A stretch of 18,186 nucleotides of DNA, taken from assembly GCA_015039365.1 (NCBI GenBank), contig WION01000785.1, positions 1 to 18,186 on the forward strand, given 5' to 3'. The translations under genes were made by a program, and so were the position numbers. This document shows, one piece after another, positions 8,419 through 16,710 of the stretch. Numbering within the stretch: the first letter of the stretch is position 1; each line of letters starts with the position of its first letter. The DNA is from Amanita rubescens (taxonomy: Eukaryota > Basidiomycota > Agaricomycetes > Agaricales > Amanitaceae). The notes under the pieces are model-generated. The model saw nothing but the letters and a program-made list of their open reading frames with translations, was not told the DNA's origin and searched no databases.

Positions 8419-8854
8419 TCATAGAGCAATGGTACAGTGTGATGCTGTCAAATGTGATGTAGCCGGAGTGCAATAAATGTGCGAGGGATCAAGAAAGAAA
8501 TCAGTAGTGGCTGAGGGTGTCGTTGGAGGGGTAGGAGTGCAAGGAGCAACGGTGTCTGAGGGGTTAAAATCGAGAGTAAGGGAAAGAGGTTGTTGCGGCT
8601 TTGGTGCGGCTGGCGTTTTAGCAAGAGAGGGGAAAGTTTTCCGCATTTGGAAGAGCAGCCGAAATAAACGGTGTAGAGCGCCTACAGTGGTGAGATACGC
8701 ACATGAGGCGGCAAACCTATAACACACCCATATTGGCCCCCTTTGAACGATAGTAAGGGCGATGTCAGCTTGAAAATTGACAAGTTCGGACAACCTGCAA
8801 ACACCTTGAATGCGCTACGTGCCCTTCTCCCATTGCTTACAGTGTCCACAGCAT
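8419..8854 (-). CDS. Possible two-exon gene, unknown product with Pro/Thr-rich tail
   Basis: The long exon (8419-8794) lacks an ATG at its 5' end but begins right after a TTTGCAG acceptor. A GTAAGC donor at 8840 defines a 46-base intron (8795-8840). Splicing supplies an in-frame ATG at 8854 (MLWTL then LSELVNFQADIALTIVQ), for 129 residues. The middle is hydrophobic (FAASCAYLTTVGALHRLF), and the last 75 residues are rich in Pro, Thr and Ser. The stop is followed closely by AATAAA. The plus strand is also open over 8477-8722 from an ATG (Gly/Val-rich), so the strand is not certain. No family is recognised. Confidence 0.35.
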
Positions 8855-8890
8855 TGGGCCTGGTGCCCTTAACAGCTTGCGTTAGAGTAA

Positions 8891-9225
8891 ATGGAACAAA
8901 TGCACTCAGTGTTTAAAGAGTGGCATTATCTAGCGATCATAGGATGGATTGGGGCGCGACAGGTGTGCGCGGAACGCGGGGATGAAAAATTGGGTCGTAG
9001 GCTTGAGGTGAGAGGAGGAAGAGCGGCCCAGAGGAGGAATGGTGGAAATATGGAACAGGCTCGTTGCTTCTACGTTGGTCACCATCGCCAATTAGGCAAG
9101 CGCAGGAAGTTGAAGCTCCGGAAAAGAAATGTGAGGCGCTCGCTGATCCGGAGGACAAGCAGACAGATCTACCGATTGTCGTGGTCGGCGAAAGCGGCCT
9201 TACGCGTTTCCCCGAGACGCTTTAG
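8891..9225 (+). CDS. Possible two-exon gene, unknown acidic product
   Basis: ATG at 8891 starts MEQMHSVFKEWHYLAIIGW. The unspliced frame continues to 9259, but its second half is an Arg-rich run typical of a shadow frame. The neighbouring frame is open from the TGA at 9004 to TAG 9223-9225 and reads much more like protein (PEEEWWKYGTG, EVEAPEKKCEALADPEDK, TDLPIVVVGESG). A weak intron (donor GTGTGC at 8963, acceptor GGTGAG at 9010-9011, 49 bases) would join the two in frame for a product of about 95 residues. A Ser/Pro-rich frame on the minus strand (8937-9158) competes. No family is recognised. Confidence 0.22.
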
Positions 9226-9446
9226 GATGCGCTTCCCAGTTCGCGCACGCGGCGTTTGACAGCTTGGAGTGTGTTTGATTTATTCGTCCGACTTCCGCAG
9301 AGGGCTGACCAGGCTAGGCCAGAAAGGAGCCTTCCAGCATAGTAACCTCGTGATCTATGCCAGTGCTTCTCGTGAGCTAGGCGAAGAAGATGGTGTATCA
9401 TGTCCTGCGGTTGGCCTCTGTCCGTGAAGACAATGCAACGGAGATT

Positions 9447-9476
9447 GTGGTGGTGGTGGTGGTGGTGGTGGTGGTG
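9447..9476 (+). repeat. (GTG)10 microsatellite
   Basis: Ten perfect GTG units. In the minus-strand frame 9222-9491 this would read as a poly-His run, but that frame is otherwise unconvincing. Confidence 0.95.
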
Positions 9477-9527
9477 ATATAATGGTGCCATGATGACATG
9501 AGCGTTGTTTTGATGCTCAAGAACTGA

Positions 9528-9710
9528 ATGCTAAGGGCAGTGGAAGGACGCCCATCCCGGCGTCACCTGTCCCTTTCATCCGCTGGCAATCGGCGTCCTA
9601 ACACCCACTTCCAGAGTAAAGTGTATGCTTGCGGAGAGAACGAGTTCTACGCCAAATCTTGGTTATTCTGGCCTCAGAATATGGCCGGGCACATTATGCA
9701 ACGTCGGTGA
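9528..9710 (+). CDS. Small open frame, 60 residues, unknown
   Basis: ATG at 9528 to TGA 9708-9710. The N-terminal part is basic with several Ser, and the C-terminal half (VYACGENEFYAKSWLFWPQN) has a plausible protein composition. Its last 37 bases overlap, on the opposite strand, the proposed second exon of the minus-strand gene at 9674-10002. At most one of the two is likely real here. The length is within chance expectation. Confidence 0.2.
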   Translation: MLRAVEGRPSRRHLSLSSAGNRRPNTHFQSKVYACGENEFYAKSWLFWPQNMAGHIMQRR

Positions 9711-10002
9711 CTCGGCGTCGATTGCAAAGCAGGAGCTAGTTGCGACCAATTGATTAGGTGGCAGTCCCCTGAAAGAGAAGCAATTTTGGGGAGTGAGGGG
9801 GTCGCGTCGAATGATTGTTGAGACTCGGGCGGTTCCCAGGTTCATGAGCAGTCTTCTCGGCTGCGGCTAAGACCGAAGGGGAAATACAAGGGATGGACAA
9901 ATGAAGCTGGTGCCTTGCTAGGTTATCGCGCGGAATCATCACGGACTCAAAAGCCAATCCCGAGCTTGGTTCTGCCGGTCTGTCATAGGTGGGATCGGCC
10001 AT
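9674..10002 (-). CDS. Possible two-exon gene, unknown product
   Basis: ATG at 10002 lies in a good start context (ATCATGGCC) and opens MADPTYDRPAEPSSGLAFES. The first exon (9825-10002) is hydrophilic with Pro and Ser. An acceptor with a good pyrimidine tract (TTCTCTTTCAG, ending at 9769) follows. The nearest usable donor, GTCTCA at 9824, gives a 56-base intron, a typical length but a weak donor. Exon 2 (9674-9768) then ends at TGA, for about 90 residues. Without splicing the frame runs to 9754, for 82 residues. A third reading frame through exon 2 is also open (GLPPNQLVATSS...), so the phase is uncertain. No family is recognised. Confidence 0.32.
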
Positions 10003-10037
10003 GATAAGAGCCGAATCTCAAGTTCCTTTGAACCTGA

Positions 10038-10388
10038 AGTCACACATCTCTTGTTTCCGAGTTTGGACAACCCATTGATCCATCATCGCTGTTTGGGAGG
10101 CCCTGTAAGCCCTTATTACGCTCCTTCCTGTTTGCTCCACTCAAGTCTTCTCGCATGTGGTTATTACCGCACTATGTGGCAACCAGAATTACATTTTATC
10201 AAGACGGCAAGACCACAAAAAAGATTCACATACGTAACCAAGTAACACACCAAAAGTTACATCAAAATGTATGGCAATTGGACTCGGAAGAAGAAGGGGG
10301 TAAACAAAAAAAGGGACAAGGAAAATCTTGCATGGTGGTTAGCCCTCAATTACTTGTTTTTGCGGATATAGGTATCACTTACAAGTAA
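10038..10388 (+). CDS. Open frame of 116 codons, possible terminal exon
   Basis: It is open from just after TGA 10035-10037 to TAA 10386-10388, with the first ATG at 10155 (MWLLPHYVATRITFYQDGK, 77 residues). The middle carries a charged stretch (DSEEEGGKQKKGQGK). It could begin at the acceptor-like AG at 10038-10039. It ends convergent to gene B, and its last codons lie in the 3' flank shared by the three zinc-finger paralogs, which weakens the case for coding there. No family is recognised. Confidence 0.22.
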   Translation, partial: SHTSLVSEFGQPIDPSSLFGRPCKPLLRSFLFAPLKSSRMWLLPHYVATRITFYQDGKTTKKIHIRNQVTHQKLHQNVWQLDSEEEGGKQKKGQGKSCMVVSPQLLVFADIGITYK

Positions 10389-10398
10389 AAAATGACTC

Positions 10399-11236
10399 TC
10401 AACATCTCTTGTGATATTCCTTCTCATGTTTCTTGAGTGAATCCTCTCTCCCATACTTTTTGCCGCAGTGACATCGAAATTGCGGCAGGGGACAATGGCA
10501 GCGTGCATATTTCTGGTGACGTCTCATATCGGGTTTACGAGCGGTCTCGGCGTTGCACGTGTTGCAACGATAACGCGTCTTTCCATTCCGCTCAAAGTCG
10601 GAGAAGGGTGGATCGTGCACCGTAGTTGGTACGTCATTATCCAACGGAATTACCGGTGGACCCACATGTGACGATTCAGTAGTCGGTCCACGATCTTCTT
10701 TGAATAGCTTTTGGCTGTTTAAAGCATGCAGAGCGTCGAAGACTGCGAAAGCTGGGATATGCAACTGTGTAGACACAGACGACCGAAGAAAGCCAACGCC
10801 GTCTGGTCTTGTTTGCTTTATCCCTTCTTCAGGTTGTCTTCGGAGATTGAATGCTTCAGTGTCCTCGGTTAAACACGACGGAGGGATGCTTCTGTGCCTG
10901 AACTCGACTGGCGACGCGGAGGGCAAGGGGTCGCCTGCTCTCATCCGCTTTATCGCTTCTTGCGTTTGGAGACCAAACAATTGCATTTCTGCGAAACCAT
11001 CGCCCTGAAATAAACCGAGGAGCTGAAATGGCGTTTATACATTAGCGGGCAATGGAACAACAGGCAATATAGTATGAGAGGGATATAGAAGAAGATGATA
11101 GTTGACCACTTACCCCCGCATAACCTGTCTGCATATTGAAACCTTCGAAATCTAGGCCCGCAATGCTGGCACTGTCGGGGTCCCCAAAGGGTTCAACATC
11201 CATGTCTTCCATATGCGGGTGAAAGTTTGAGTCCAT
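10399..11236 (-). CDS. Zinc-finger-like protein, paralog B (best-preserved copy)
   Basis: ATG at 11236 sits 48 bases below the TATA box. Exon 1 (11114-11236, 41 codons) ends NMQTGYAG. The intron 11023-11113 (91 bases, phase 0) is GT-AG with consensus GTAAGT and ATTTCAG; a second in-frame acceptor (TTTATTTCAG) lies 18 bases further on. Exon 2 (10399-11022) begins LLGLFQGDGFAEMQ. The 248-residue product ends with two modules: C194-x2-C197...H210-x6-H217 and C225-x-C227...H240-x4-H245, joined by LPQF. The middle contains two similar segments (FGLQTQEAIKRM and FNLRRQPEEGIKQT), an apparent internal duplication absent from A and C. The finger region is highly basic, consistent with nucleic-acid binding. 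It stops earlier than A and C (KRC end). Confidence 0.8.
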
Positions 11237-11273
11237 GCCCAGTGGCAAGGAAGTAAGTAGCGTTGAGAAACAG

Positions 11274-11284
11274 GCAAATTTATA
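11274..11284 (-). promoter_or_regulatory. TATA box of gene B
   Basis: TATAAATTTGC on the minus strand, 48 bases upstream of the ATG at 11236, the same 11-mer and spacing as in gene A. Confidence 0.65.
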
Positions 11285-11829
11285 CTTTTTGCAGAGTTGC
11301 CGTCGAACGATTTAGTTTTTTTATGCATTCGTCCTTGCGCCGCCGAACCACTTGGTTTGCAAGCGGCTCCATTTTTCCATACCATGGTCCCGGCCGAGTC
11401 ACGGGGCGTGGGATGGGTGCAGCGGTTACTAATCTATGTGGAGAGGCACCGGGGTGGGGAAGGGAGAAGGGGGTGTTAGGAATCCGAAAGATAGGTGGAG
11501 ATTATCATCGGCATTCCACCCCCTGTTGTAACCTAGCTAAAATAGGACGTCCACATCATGAAAAGTGCGCCCTCGAGGGCAATGACCCCAAATACGTTGC
11601 AACTTTGACCACTTGTTTCTGACATAATGGCGTAACTAGGTGGCAAAGGTGCATTCCTTAATATGGTACAAAGGATAAGATGGAGGAATCAGGGATAGGT
11701 TCAATTGATATCTGGAGTGGACGTGCCTTCCCAAAAGTTTATTGCGCAATGAATGGTTCTGGTGATTGGTCACCGCAAGTAGCGATCAATAAAGGTGCAT
11801 GTTGAAATTTCAAATCGTTTCAGGTTGGG
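11285..11829. other. Stretch upstream of gene B, no firm gene
   Basis: A plus-strand frame is open from 11263 to 11622, with its first ATG at 11323 (99 codons, Gly/Arg-rich start, Cys in the second half). It begins inside gene B's promoter region, has no family signature and is of chance length. Nothing else is supported. Confidence 0.35.
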
Positions 11830-12267
11830 CTATTGCGGCTGATGGGATGCTTCAAGTCGCCGTATATGGGTCATATCATCAATGATCGTTGGGAATCCTC
11901 TCGTAAAGCGCTGTTTACGGCCTGTAGCCTCGAAAGGGCACGTGGATTTGACCAAAAGAGAAGCGGGGATAGCTTGTTGAACCCTTGATGTCTTTTGATC
12001 CTTGAGAATATCGCCCTGACGGGGGATATACATCGGCCCAGCAGAAAATAGACCATTAGGGCAGGAGACGTCGTAAGGGCTAGAAGAACGGCGTATCAAA
12101 AGGAAAGACCACATATTGATAAACACAGGGTATTTGATTAGAAGGGCGGCGTTGAAGTGCGAAATCCAAGAGCTGCCGTATATGTGCGGCATGGATCTCT
12201 CAGCATTTATATTACAATAATATGATGCGTTTGTTTTATTGTTTTCATGATTGATATGGCTCGTCAT
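11830..12267 (-). CDS. Hypothetical protein, 145 residues
   Basis: ATG at 12267 to TAG at 11830-11832, uninterrupted. The N-terminal third is Asn/Ser-rich, followed by an aromatic and hydrophobic part (LLIKYPVFINMWSFLLI). The C-terminal half is more protein-like (FSAGPMYIPRQGDILKDQ, then RFTRGFPTIIDDMTHIRRLEASH). The final segment is faintly like a degenerate finger (RFTR...DDM..HIRR...H), but the cysteine pair is missing, so I do not assign it to the zinc-finger family. One or two frames of this length are expected by chance in the window. No TATA box is seen at the 47-48 base distance. Confidence 0.33.
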   Translation of the reverse strand: MTSHINHENNKTNASYYCNINAERSMPHIYGSSWISHFNAALLIKYPVFINMWSFLLIRRSSSPYDVSCPNGLFSAGPMYIPRQGDILKDQKTSRVQQAIPASLLVKSTCPFEATGRKQRFTRGFPTIIDDMTHIRRLEASHQPQ

Positions 12268-13688
12268 CCGGAAGAAGTTTTTTCACAAACACGATTTTTT
12301 GAAGGAACCTGCCGAGGCTGTGAAGCACTTGCGTTAGCTTGCCAATCGAATTCAAGTGTTTTCACTTGCCTAATATGAGGCGACGTCTTCGGCCCAGGTT
12401 AGCGTTTCCATTGCCCATTGCCCATTATTATATCTGATGCTGCACAATGGCCGTCCATGTAATGGGTAAGACAAAACCTTCCGTAGGAATGCGATTACCT
12501 TAACAACCAAGTATCCGTGTATCCACCGCAGTGGGTGCCGACCGACTCGGAACCCAGCGTACTGGTCTCCCAGATACCCACTTGTCCCTTACTCCCAGAG
12601 ACAACTTGAAACAGGTCTTGTCATGCCCTGCACCGTCCACCTGACGTTTGCACCAGCACCTCGATAACTCGATTTCATCTCACAGTGGGAGGGCGGAGAG
12701 AGCAGCGCCGAGTCTTTGTCTCGGACACAGCCCGTGCGAAAATCGTTAGTGAGGCAAAAAGTACGGGGATCAATGAGGAAAGGCGGGGCTTGAGCTGGGC
12801 GTGGAGCGATCCACCGGGAGATCCAAGGCGATCCTTCGGTAAGGAAGGAAGCCCTGATCTGTCCTAACCTCCGACACAAGCGCATCTTTTTCAGCGTTAA
12901 TAATTTGCACGACGGCTAGAGTCCGATATACTTACTCCATTTGACAGCTCTGAGCTCGATACTTATGTCCCGTGGGAGCCGCCTTCAGGCCAACTTCATT
13001 GACAAAGGTGTAGTCGCAGGGCTTCACGCGGAGAAGGATGTTTGAACATGGCTGAGCGGAACTTCCATGGTTATTCCAAACAAACCAAATACGTCACAAT
13101 AATCTTGAACGCTGCGCGCAGTCTTGTAGTCTCGTTCCCAGACGTAATGAGCGAGTTGATGTGCTATGTCCCGTGTGTGAGCATTCGGAGTGAGCCGGGC
13201 TGAGTTTTAATTTGGATTGTTGCGCACGACAACTCGCTCTATAACGTCTCTTATGAACCATTGGCGCCCATTGACTCACCAGGAGTAGCCCACACAAGTC
13301 CGAGCCACACCTCTGATGGCCAGGAATGATTCCCAAGGGTAAAGATCCTTAAGAAACAGTAATGTAGAGTGACCCCCCCCCCCCTCTCTACTGTTTTGCC
13401 CCAGACGTTCTACGAACGAGTCCAGAGCGATTAAGACTCCGATTTAGGAGTCCGCTCGACGTGTTTCGTGGAACGGCTGGGAACGAGACTACAGTCTTGT
13501 TGAGTTGATGTGTGTGCGAGCTGTGTCTGAGTTTGAATTTGCGTCAATGCGAACGAGTCTGCTCGGAGCCAAGTTGCCCAACTCCGTCGTCCGACCCACT
13601 GCCCTTTACCAAATATAGCTCCTTTGATTCTCAGTTCACGCCAACAACCCGGACTCCATTCCCACGAGCATCACAAATCTTTCCCGCA
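12268..13688. other. Long stretch without a supported gene
   Basis: Open frames at 12589-12885 (minus, ATG, Arg/Pro-rich) and about 12610-12867 (plus, no ATG) mirror one another and neither is recognised. A short plus-strand frame at 12920-13045 ends FIDKGVVAGLHAEKDV but is only 41 codons. A C12 tract lies at 13373-13384 and a 6-base-stem hairpin (GACTCC-GATTTA-GGAGTC) at 13435-13452. CGAACGAGTC-like words recur near 13413 and 13551. Confidence 0.35.
13373..13384 (+). repeat. C12 homopolymer flanked by short inverted repeat
   Basis: Twelve C residues lie between GTAGAG and CTCTAC, which can pair around the tract. Confidence 0.85.
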
Positions 13689-13793
13689 ATGGCGTCTTCC
13701 CCCTCGCCACTAACATTCTTCCACTCCGAGACGAGCGGAGGTCGCCGAGCCCTCGCTACGCGTGTGCTCCAGGAATCGTCACACGAGTCCTGA
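13689..13793 (+). CDS. Possible first exon, Ser-rich start
   Basis: ATG at 13689 has a strong context (CCGCAATGGCG) after a CT-rich leader with a TATA-like AAATATAG about 75 bases upstream. The frame reads MASSPSPLTFFHSETSGG and stops after 34 codons. If it is a real gene it must splice before the stop, but I find no donor that is clearly good. The upstream frame (from 13512) lacks an ATG. Confidence 0.18.
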   Translation: MASSPSPLTFFHSETSGGRRALATRVLQESSHES

Positions 13794-14610
13794 CGTGCTT
13801 GATGAACGATGAACAATATCTCCTCTTATCGACATCCCGGTCATCTTTACCAAGAAACACGATCACTAGTAGCGGGTACAACGTGTACACAATCTACGAA
13901 GGCTAATATGAACTGTCCGACACGTACGTCGCGTTTCTGGCCCTTTGACATGACGCTGACCTTGGAATAGATGGTTTACTTTTGGTTACATGATTAGCAA
14001 CGAGAGTTCACGCTATCCATCTGTTGTTGCATCCTCGCTCTGCAACGCAGGCCCCTTGGCTTCAGTCCCATGTATGGACTCGATCTACGCGACGTGTACG
14101 TTTATGGCATTATGGGGAATGCGCCACCCATTCATCATCGCCATCGTGCTCTACGATTGCAACAATGAAACATATGTACATCCTCCTGACCCGGCCTTCA
14201 CACCTGGCTGAGTGTGCGTCTCCCTTTCATCCGCAAAGCATTTCCAACCTCATCACGTAGCGGGAATAATGCTATACTCCAAATTCATGTTGACGTAGGA
14301 TAATGATTATGGTGTAGATACGCCTACAAGGTCCAAGGTAATGTCTCATTTTGGTTTTGGTTTTGAAAATGCTAATATGCATGTCTAATAGACCTCGAAT
14401 TTACTGTGCATAGCGAGCGGATAAGCCGAGTGCAGTGGAGGAAAAGGATGATGTTGTGAATTTGGTGGTTCGAATCACAGGGCTATAATGTATGCCAGTG
14501 CGATTGGCCTGAAGACAAACGTATCAGAAGGTGAAGGAGAGTCAGCTCCCTGACAGTTCTATATTTATTTTACTATAATAGTGTTTCTTTAATTCTACCC
14601 TTGTCTTCAG
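13794..14610. other. Stretch with one weak small frame
   Basis: Apart from the frame at 13990-14211, I see only short features. They are an intron-acceptor-like CTGACCTTGGAATAG just before 13971, and a strong pyrimidine-rich acceptor (CTACCCTTGTCTTCAG) ending at 14610. Confidence 0.35.
13990..14211 (+). CDS. Small open frame with a hydrophobic segment, unknown
   Basis: ATG at 13990 to TGA 14209-14211, 73 residues. A central stretch (TCTFMALWGMRHPFIIAIVL) is hydrophobic enough to span or touch a membrane, though an Arg-His pair interrupts it. It is followed by a polar Pro-rich tail. No signal sequence or family is recognised. The length is within chance expectation. Confidence 0.2.
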   Translation: MISNESSRYPSVVASSLCNAGPLASVPCMDSIYATCTFMALWGMRHPFIIAIVLYDCNNETYVHPPDPAFTPG

Positions 14611-14754
14611 ACTTGCGCAATTCTATGCCCAGCCAGTGGTGTTTCCTGCATGCTGCCGGTGCTGACAGGCCTGGTTCTGCTCGCCGGCGATGTTTGCGTG
14701 TTCAACTTCCTCAGATATTTCAGGGCGATCATCGGGATCTCAAATCTAATCTGA
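14611..14754 (+). CDS. Possible terminal exon of a membrane-like protein
   Basis: Directly after a strong acceptor (ending 14610) one frame is open for 47 codons to TGA 14752-14754. It is strikingly hydrophobic (MLPVLTGLVLLAGDV and FLRYFRAIIGIS). A candidate donor (GTGAAG at 14531) would give an 80-base intron, but the upstream exon is not clear. The other two frames are also partly open. No family is recognised. Confidence 0.18.
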   Translation, partial: TCAILCPASGVSCMLPVLTGLVLLAGDVCVFNFLRYFRAIIGISNLI

Positions 14755-15152
14755 AAATTGGATTGCAAGCAACCCTTCTTCCCTTCACGGCATTTTGCAT
14801 TTGGCAATTAATCGACCCGCTTTCACACCAAGCATGCGTTATTCAGACCCACGCTTCATTACTTATTATGCTTTGAAGAACGTGACATCGGGTTCATTCC
14901 GGACAACAGCTAAACGTTTATATGCAAACCCCAGATTTACATATGGTCGACTTCCCCTTCCGAGGCAAGTCCGTTCAGAGAAAATTCATACGTAATCGCT
15001 ATCCAACATACATTGATAACCGTAGCAGACGATTTGGCAATGAACAGAAGGGAGAAGTGCACAGCACATGGGAAAAAGCGTAAAATGGAGAAACTTGAAG
15101 GATGGTCGGTCATTTATAACTCATTTTCACAAATGAAAGTAACACATACAGT
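14755..15152. other. Stretch downstream of gene C, nothing firm
   Basis: Overlapping plus-strand frames run through 14795-14995 and 15013-15255, the latter continuing into gene C's antisense. No gene is supported. Roughly 15120-15152 belongs to the 3' flank shared with gene A. Confidence 0.35.
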
Positions 15153-15942
15153 TCAAGTAGAGAACGTCTTTCGAAGCGTCCCCCGACATTCTTTTTTATG
15201 GTTCTGGTATGAATCCTTTCGCGTATACTTTCTGCCGCAGACGCAGACAAACTGAGGCAGTGAATGGTGGACTCGTCCATATTTTTGATGGCGTGTCATA
15301 TCGGATCGCCGTGCGGTCTCGGTGCCACATTGGCAACGGTAACGTTTCTTCCCATTCCGATTAATGGTCGACAAAGAGAGTGGAATGTGCGCTGTAGATG
15401 GTGCGTCCTCGTCTAACAAAGTCGTTTTCAAACTGACATGTGACGATCCGATCCTCGGTCCACCACCACCATCACCACTACCACAATCTGCAGGCGGGGT
15501 CCGCCCATCTCCTGCGTATAAAGCATCGCCAGATATGGACCTCTGAGAGGTGCCCAAGGGCGCAAACTCGACTGGTGGGGATGGAATACCCAGCTGTCTA
15601 CCCCCATTTGTGCTATTGCTTCTTGTCTCTGCAGATTGAGCGCTTGCATCTCTCCAGCAACGTAGTCGGATTTCCGCTCCAGTTCGCTGAGGACGCCCAA
15701 AATGCTGTTCACCTATCAGTGAGAAATGGAGCGATAGAATGAGAGAAAATGGAGGAAGATAACCACCAAGTACTTGCCCACGCAGAGTCGGATTGCATAC
15801 TGAAGCATCCAAAACGTTCAACGTTTGGGCCCAAACTTCCGTAGCCGGTGACACTCCTGGCATGACCAAGGGATTTGTCGCCAAGACCGTTCGAGGGTAG
15901 ATGCCAATCAAAGTCGACCACGATATTTGGGCGAGTAGCCAT
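15153..15942 (-). CDS. Zinc-finger-like protein, paralog C (frame kept only by a shifted acceptor)
   Basis: ATG at 15942 lies 47 bases below a TATA box. Exon 1 (15778-15942, 55 codons) ends SMQSDSAW. The donor is GC (GCAAGT at 15777), as in A. The acceptor homologous by position (TGATAG, intron 15713-15777, 65 bases) leads into the conserved frame (VNSILGVLSELERK...NLQRQEAIAQM). A one-base deletion near 15582-15606, relative to both A and B, then throws it out of frame, giving about 149 residues without fingers. The next AG (GTGAACAG, intron 15705-15777, 73 bases) instead gives a fully open 238-residue product. Its modules are C179-x-C181...H194-x6-H201 and C209-x-C211...H224-x3-C228, joined by LPQF, with a Gly-rich linker before them. 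It could be functional or an early pseudogene. Confidence 0.68.
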
Positions 15943-15974
15943 AGAAAAGTTATCGAGAAGGGCACATAGCAGTT

Positions 15975-15989
15975 GCAGGCTGTTTTATA
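15975..15989 (-). promoter_or_regulatory. TATA box of gene C
   Basis: TATAAAACAGCCTGC on the minus strand begins 47 bases upstream of the ATG at 15942. It is less like A and B in sequence but at nearly the same spacing. Confidence 0.55.
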
Positions 15990-16488
15990 CCTGGGCCCAC
16001 AAGTCCGTCTAACCACTACTAATTCGGCATTGAATATCGGCGAGACTCCCACGCCAGGTTTGGAATATTACAACATCTAGTAACGTATGTATACAGCAAT
16101 TTATGATGCAGTTGTTATTGACGTCATTTGAGCAGACACAACTTACAAGACACCTGATTGCTGTATTCTGCTATGATTAACCCTCTCGCGTTATGATTTC
16201 CCGAATCCGGTTGCGTGACTGAATTCTTTCCGTCCATTTCAAAGCAAAGTAAGTTCGAGATTAGATTTGAGGTTGACCATTATTTAATCGTGAAACGTAC
16301 TACCGGGAACGTAATTTCCGAGTCCACTACTCCGCCGACACACAAGGGGCCGCGATACTCGCAGTGCTACTCACCTGTGCCAACGTATGCCCAGGCAGGC
16401 ACACTGTTTCATAAGTCATCGTGATTAAATTCGAGACGCATCACATTTTGCTAGTGAAAACATCCTATCTTTCAACACAGAAAGTATT
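15990..16488. other. Stretch upstream of gene C, nothing firm
   Basis: A plus-strand frame at 16215-16424 starts with GTG and is unrecognised. The long minus-strand frame that crosses gene C's intron continues up to 16052 but is explained as a shadow. Confidence 0.35.
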
Positions 16489-16710
16489 ATGTCTAGGATG
16501 TCTGGAAATCGGCCGCCTACTCCGTGGCGGGCGTGGATCCACCGATTGGGAGAGAAAATGGTAAGCATACCACAACTAGCCACCATGAGAAAAAATCAAT
16601 GCCAGGTTACATTTACTGAAACTGTACCCCATCAGACGTTTGTCAAATTTCACTTACGTTTTCCTAATAGCCGTTTACCTTGTATATCAATAGCCCCAAT
16701 GACTGAATAA
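16489..16710 (+). CDS. Possible small gene, unknown product
   Basis: ATG at 16489 (or 16498) starts a basic, Pro/Trp-rich exon (MSGNRPPTPWRAWIHRLGEKM) that ends exactly at a good donor (ATG|GTAAGC at 16561). An acceptor (GCCAG at 16605) gives a 45-base phase-0 intron, so spliced (58 residues) and unspliced (73 residues) forms are both in frame to the TAA at 16708-16710. Later acceptors (CATCAG, AATAG) are also possible. No family is recognised. The first exon has better composition than the rest. Confidence 0.28.
   Translation: MSRMSGNRPPTPWRAWIHRLGEKMVSIPQLATMRKNQCQVTFTETVPHQTFVKFHLRFPNSRLPCISIAPMTE

Noticed and set aside
8891..9259. 122-codon Arg-rich plus-strand frame as a whole
   Set aside because: The second half has the Arg-rich composition of a shadow of the acidic neighbouring frame. 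Only its first 24 codons are kept as a possible exon.
13094..13336. 80-codon minus-strand frame
   Set aside because: It starts with TTG, is rich in Arg and Ser without domains, and has no splice or promoter context.
14425..14490. tRNA-like signals (GGTTCGAATC at 14467-14476 and an A-box-like word upstream)
   Set aside because: The bases around the B-box-like motif do not form a T stem (only the closing pair matches) and no acceptor stem can be drawn. A chance match or at best a very old SINE.
15153..16052. Single 299-codon unspliced frame for gene C
   Set aside because: Its upstream 116 codons run through the TATA box, exon 1 in the wrong frame, and the intron. Exon 1 in the frame used here shares the MQ-x3-A ending with A and B, so the long frame is an accident of the shifted acceptor.
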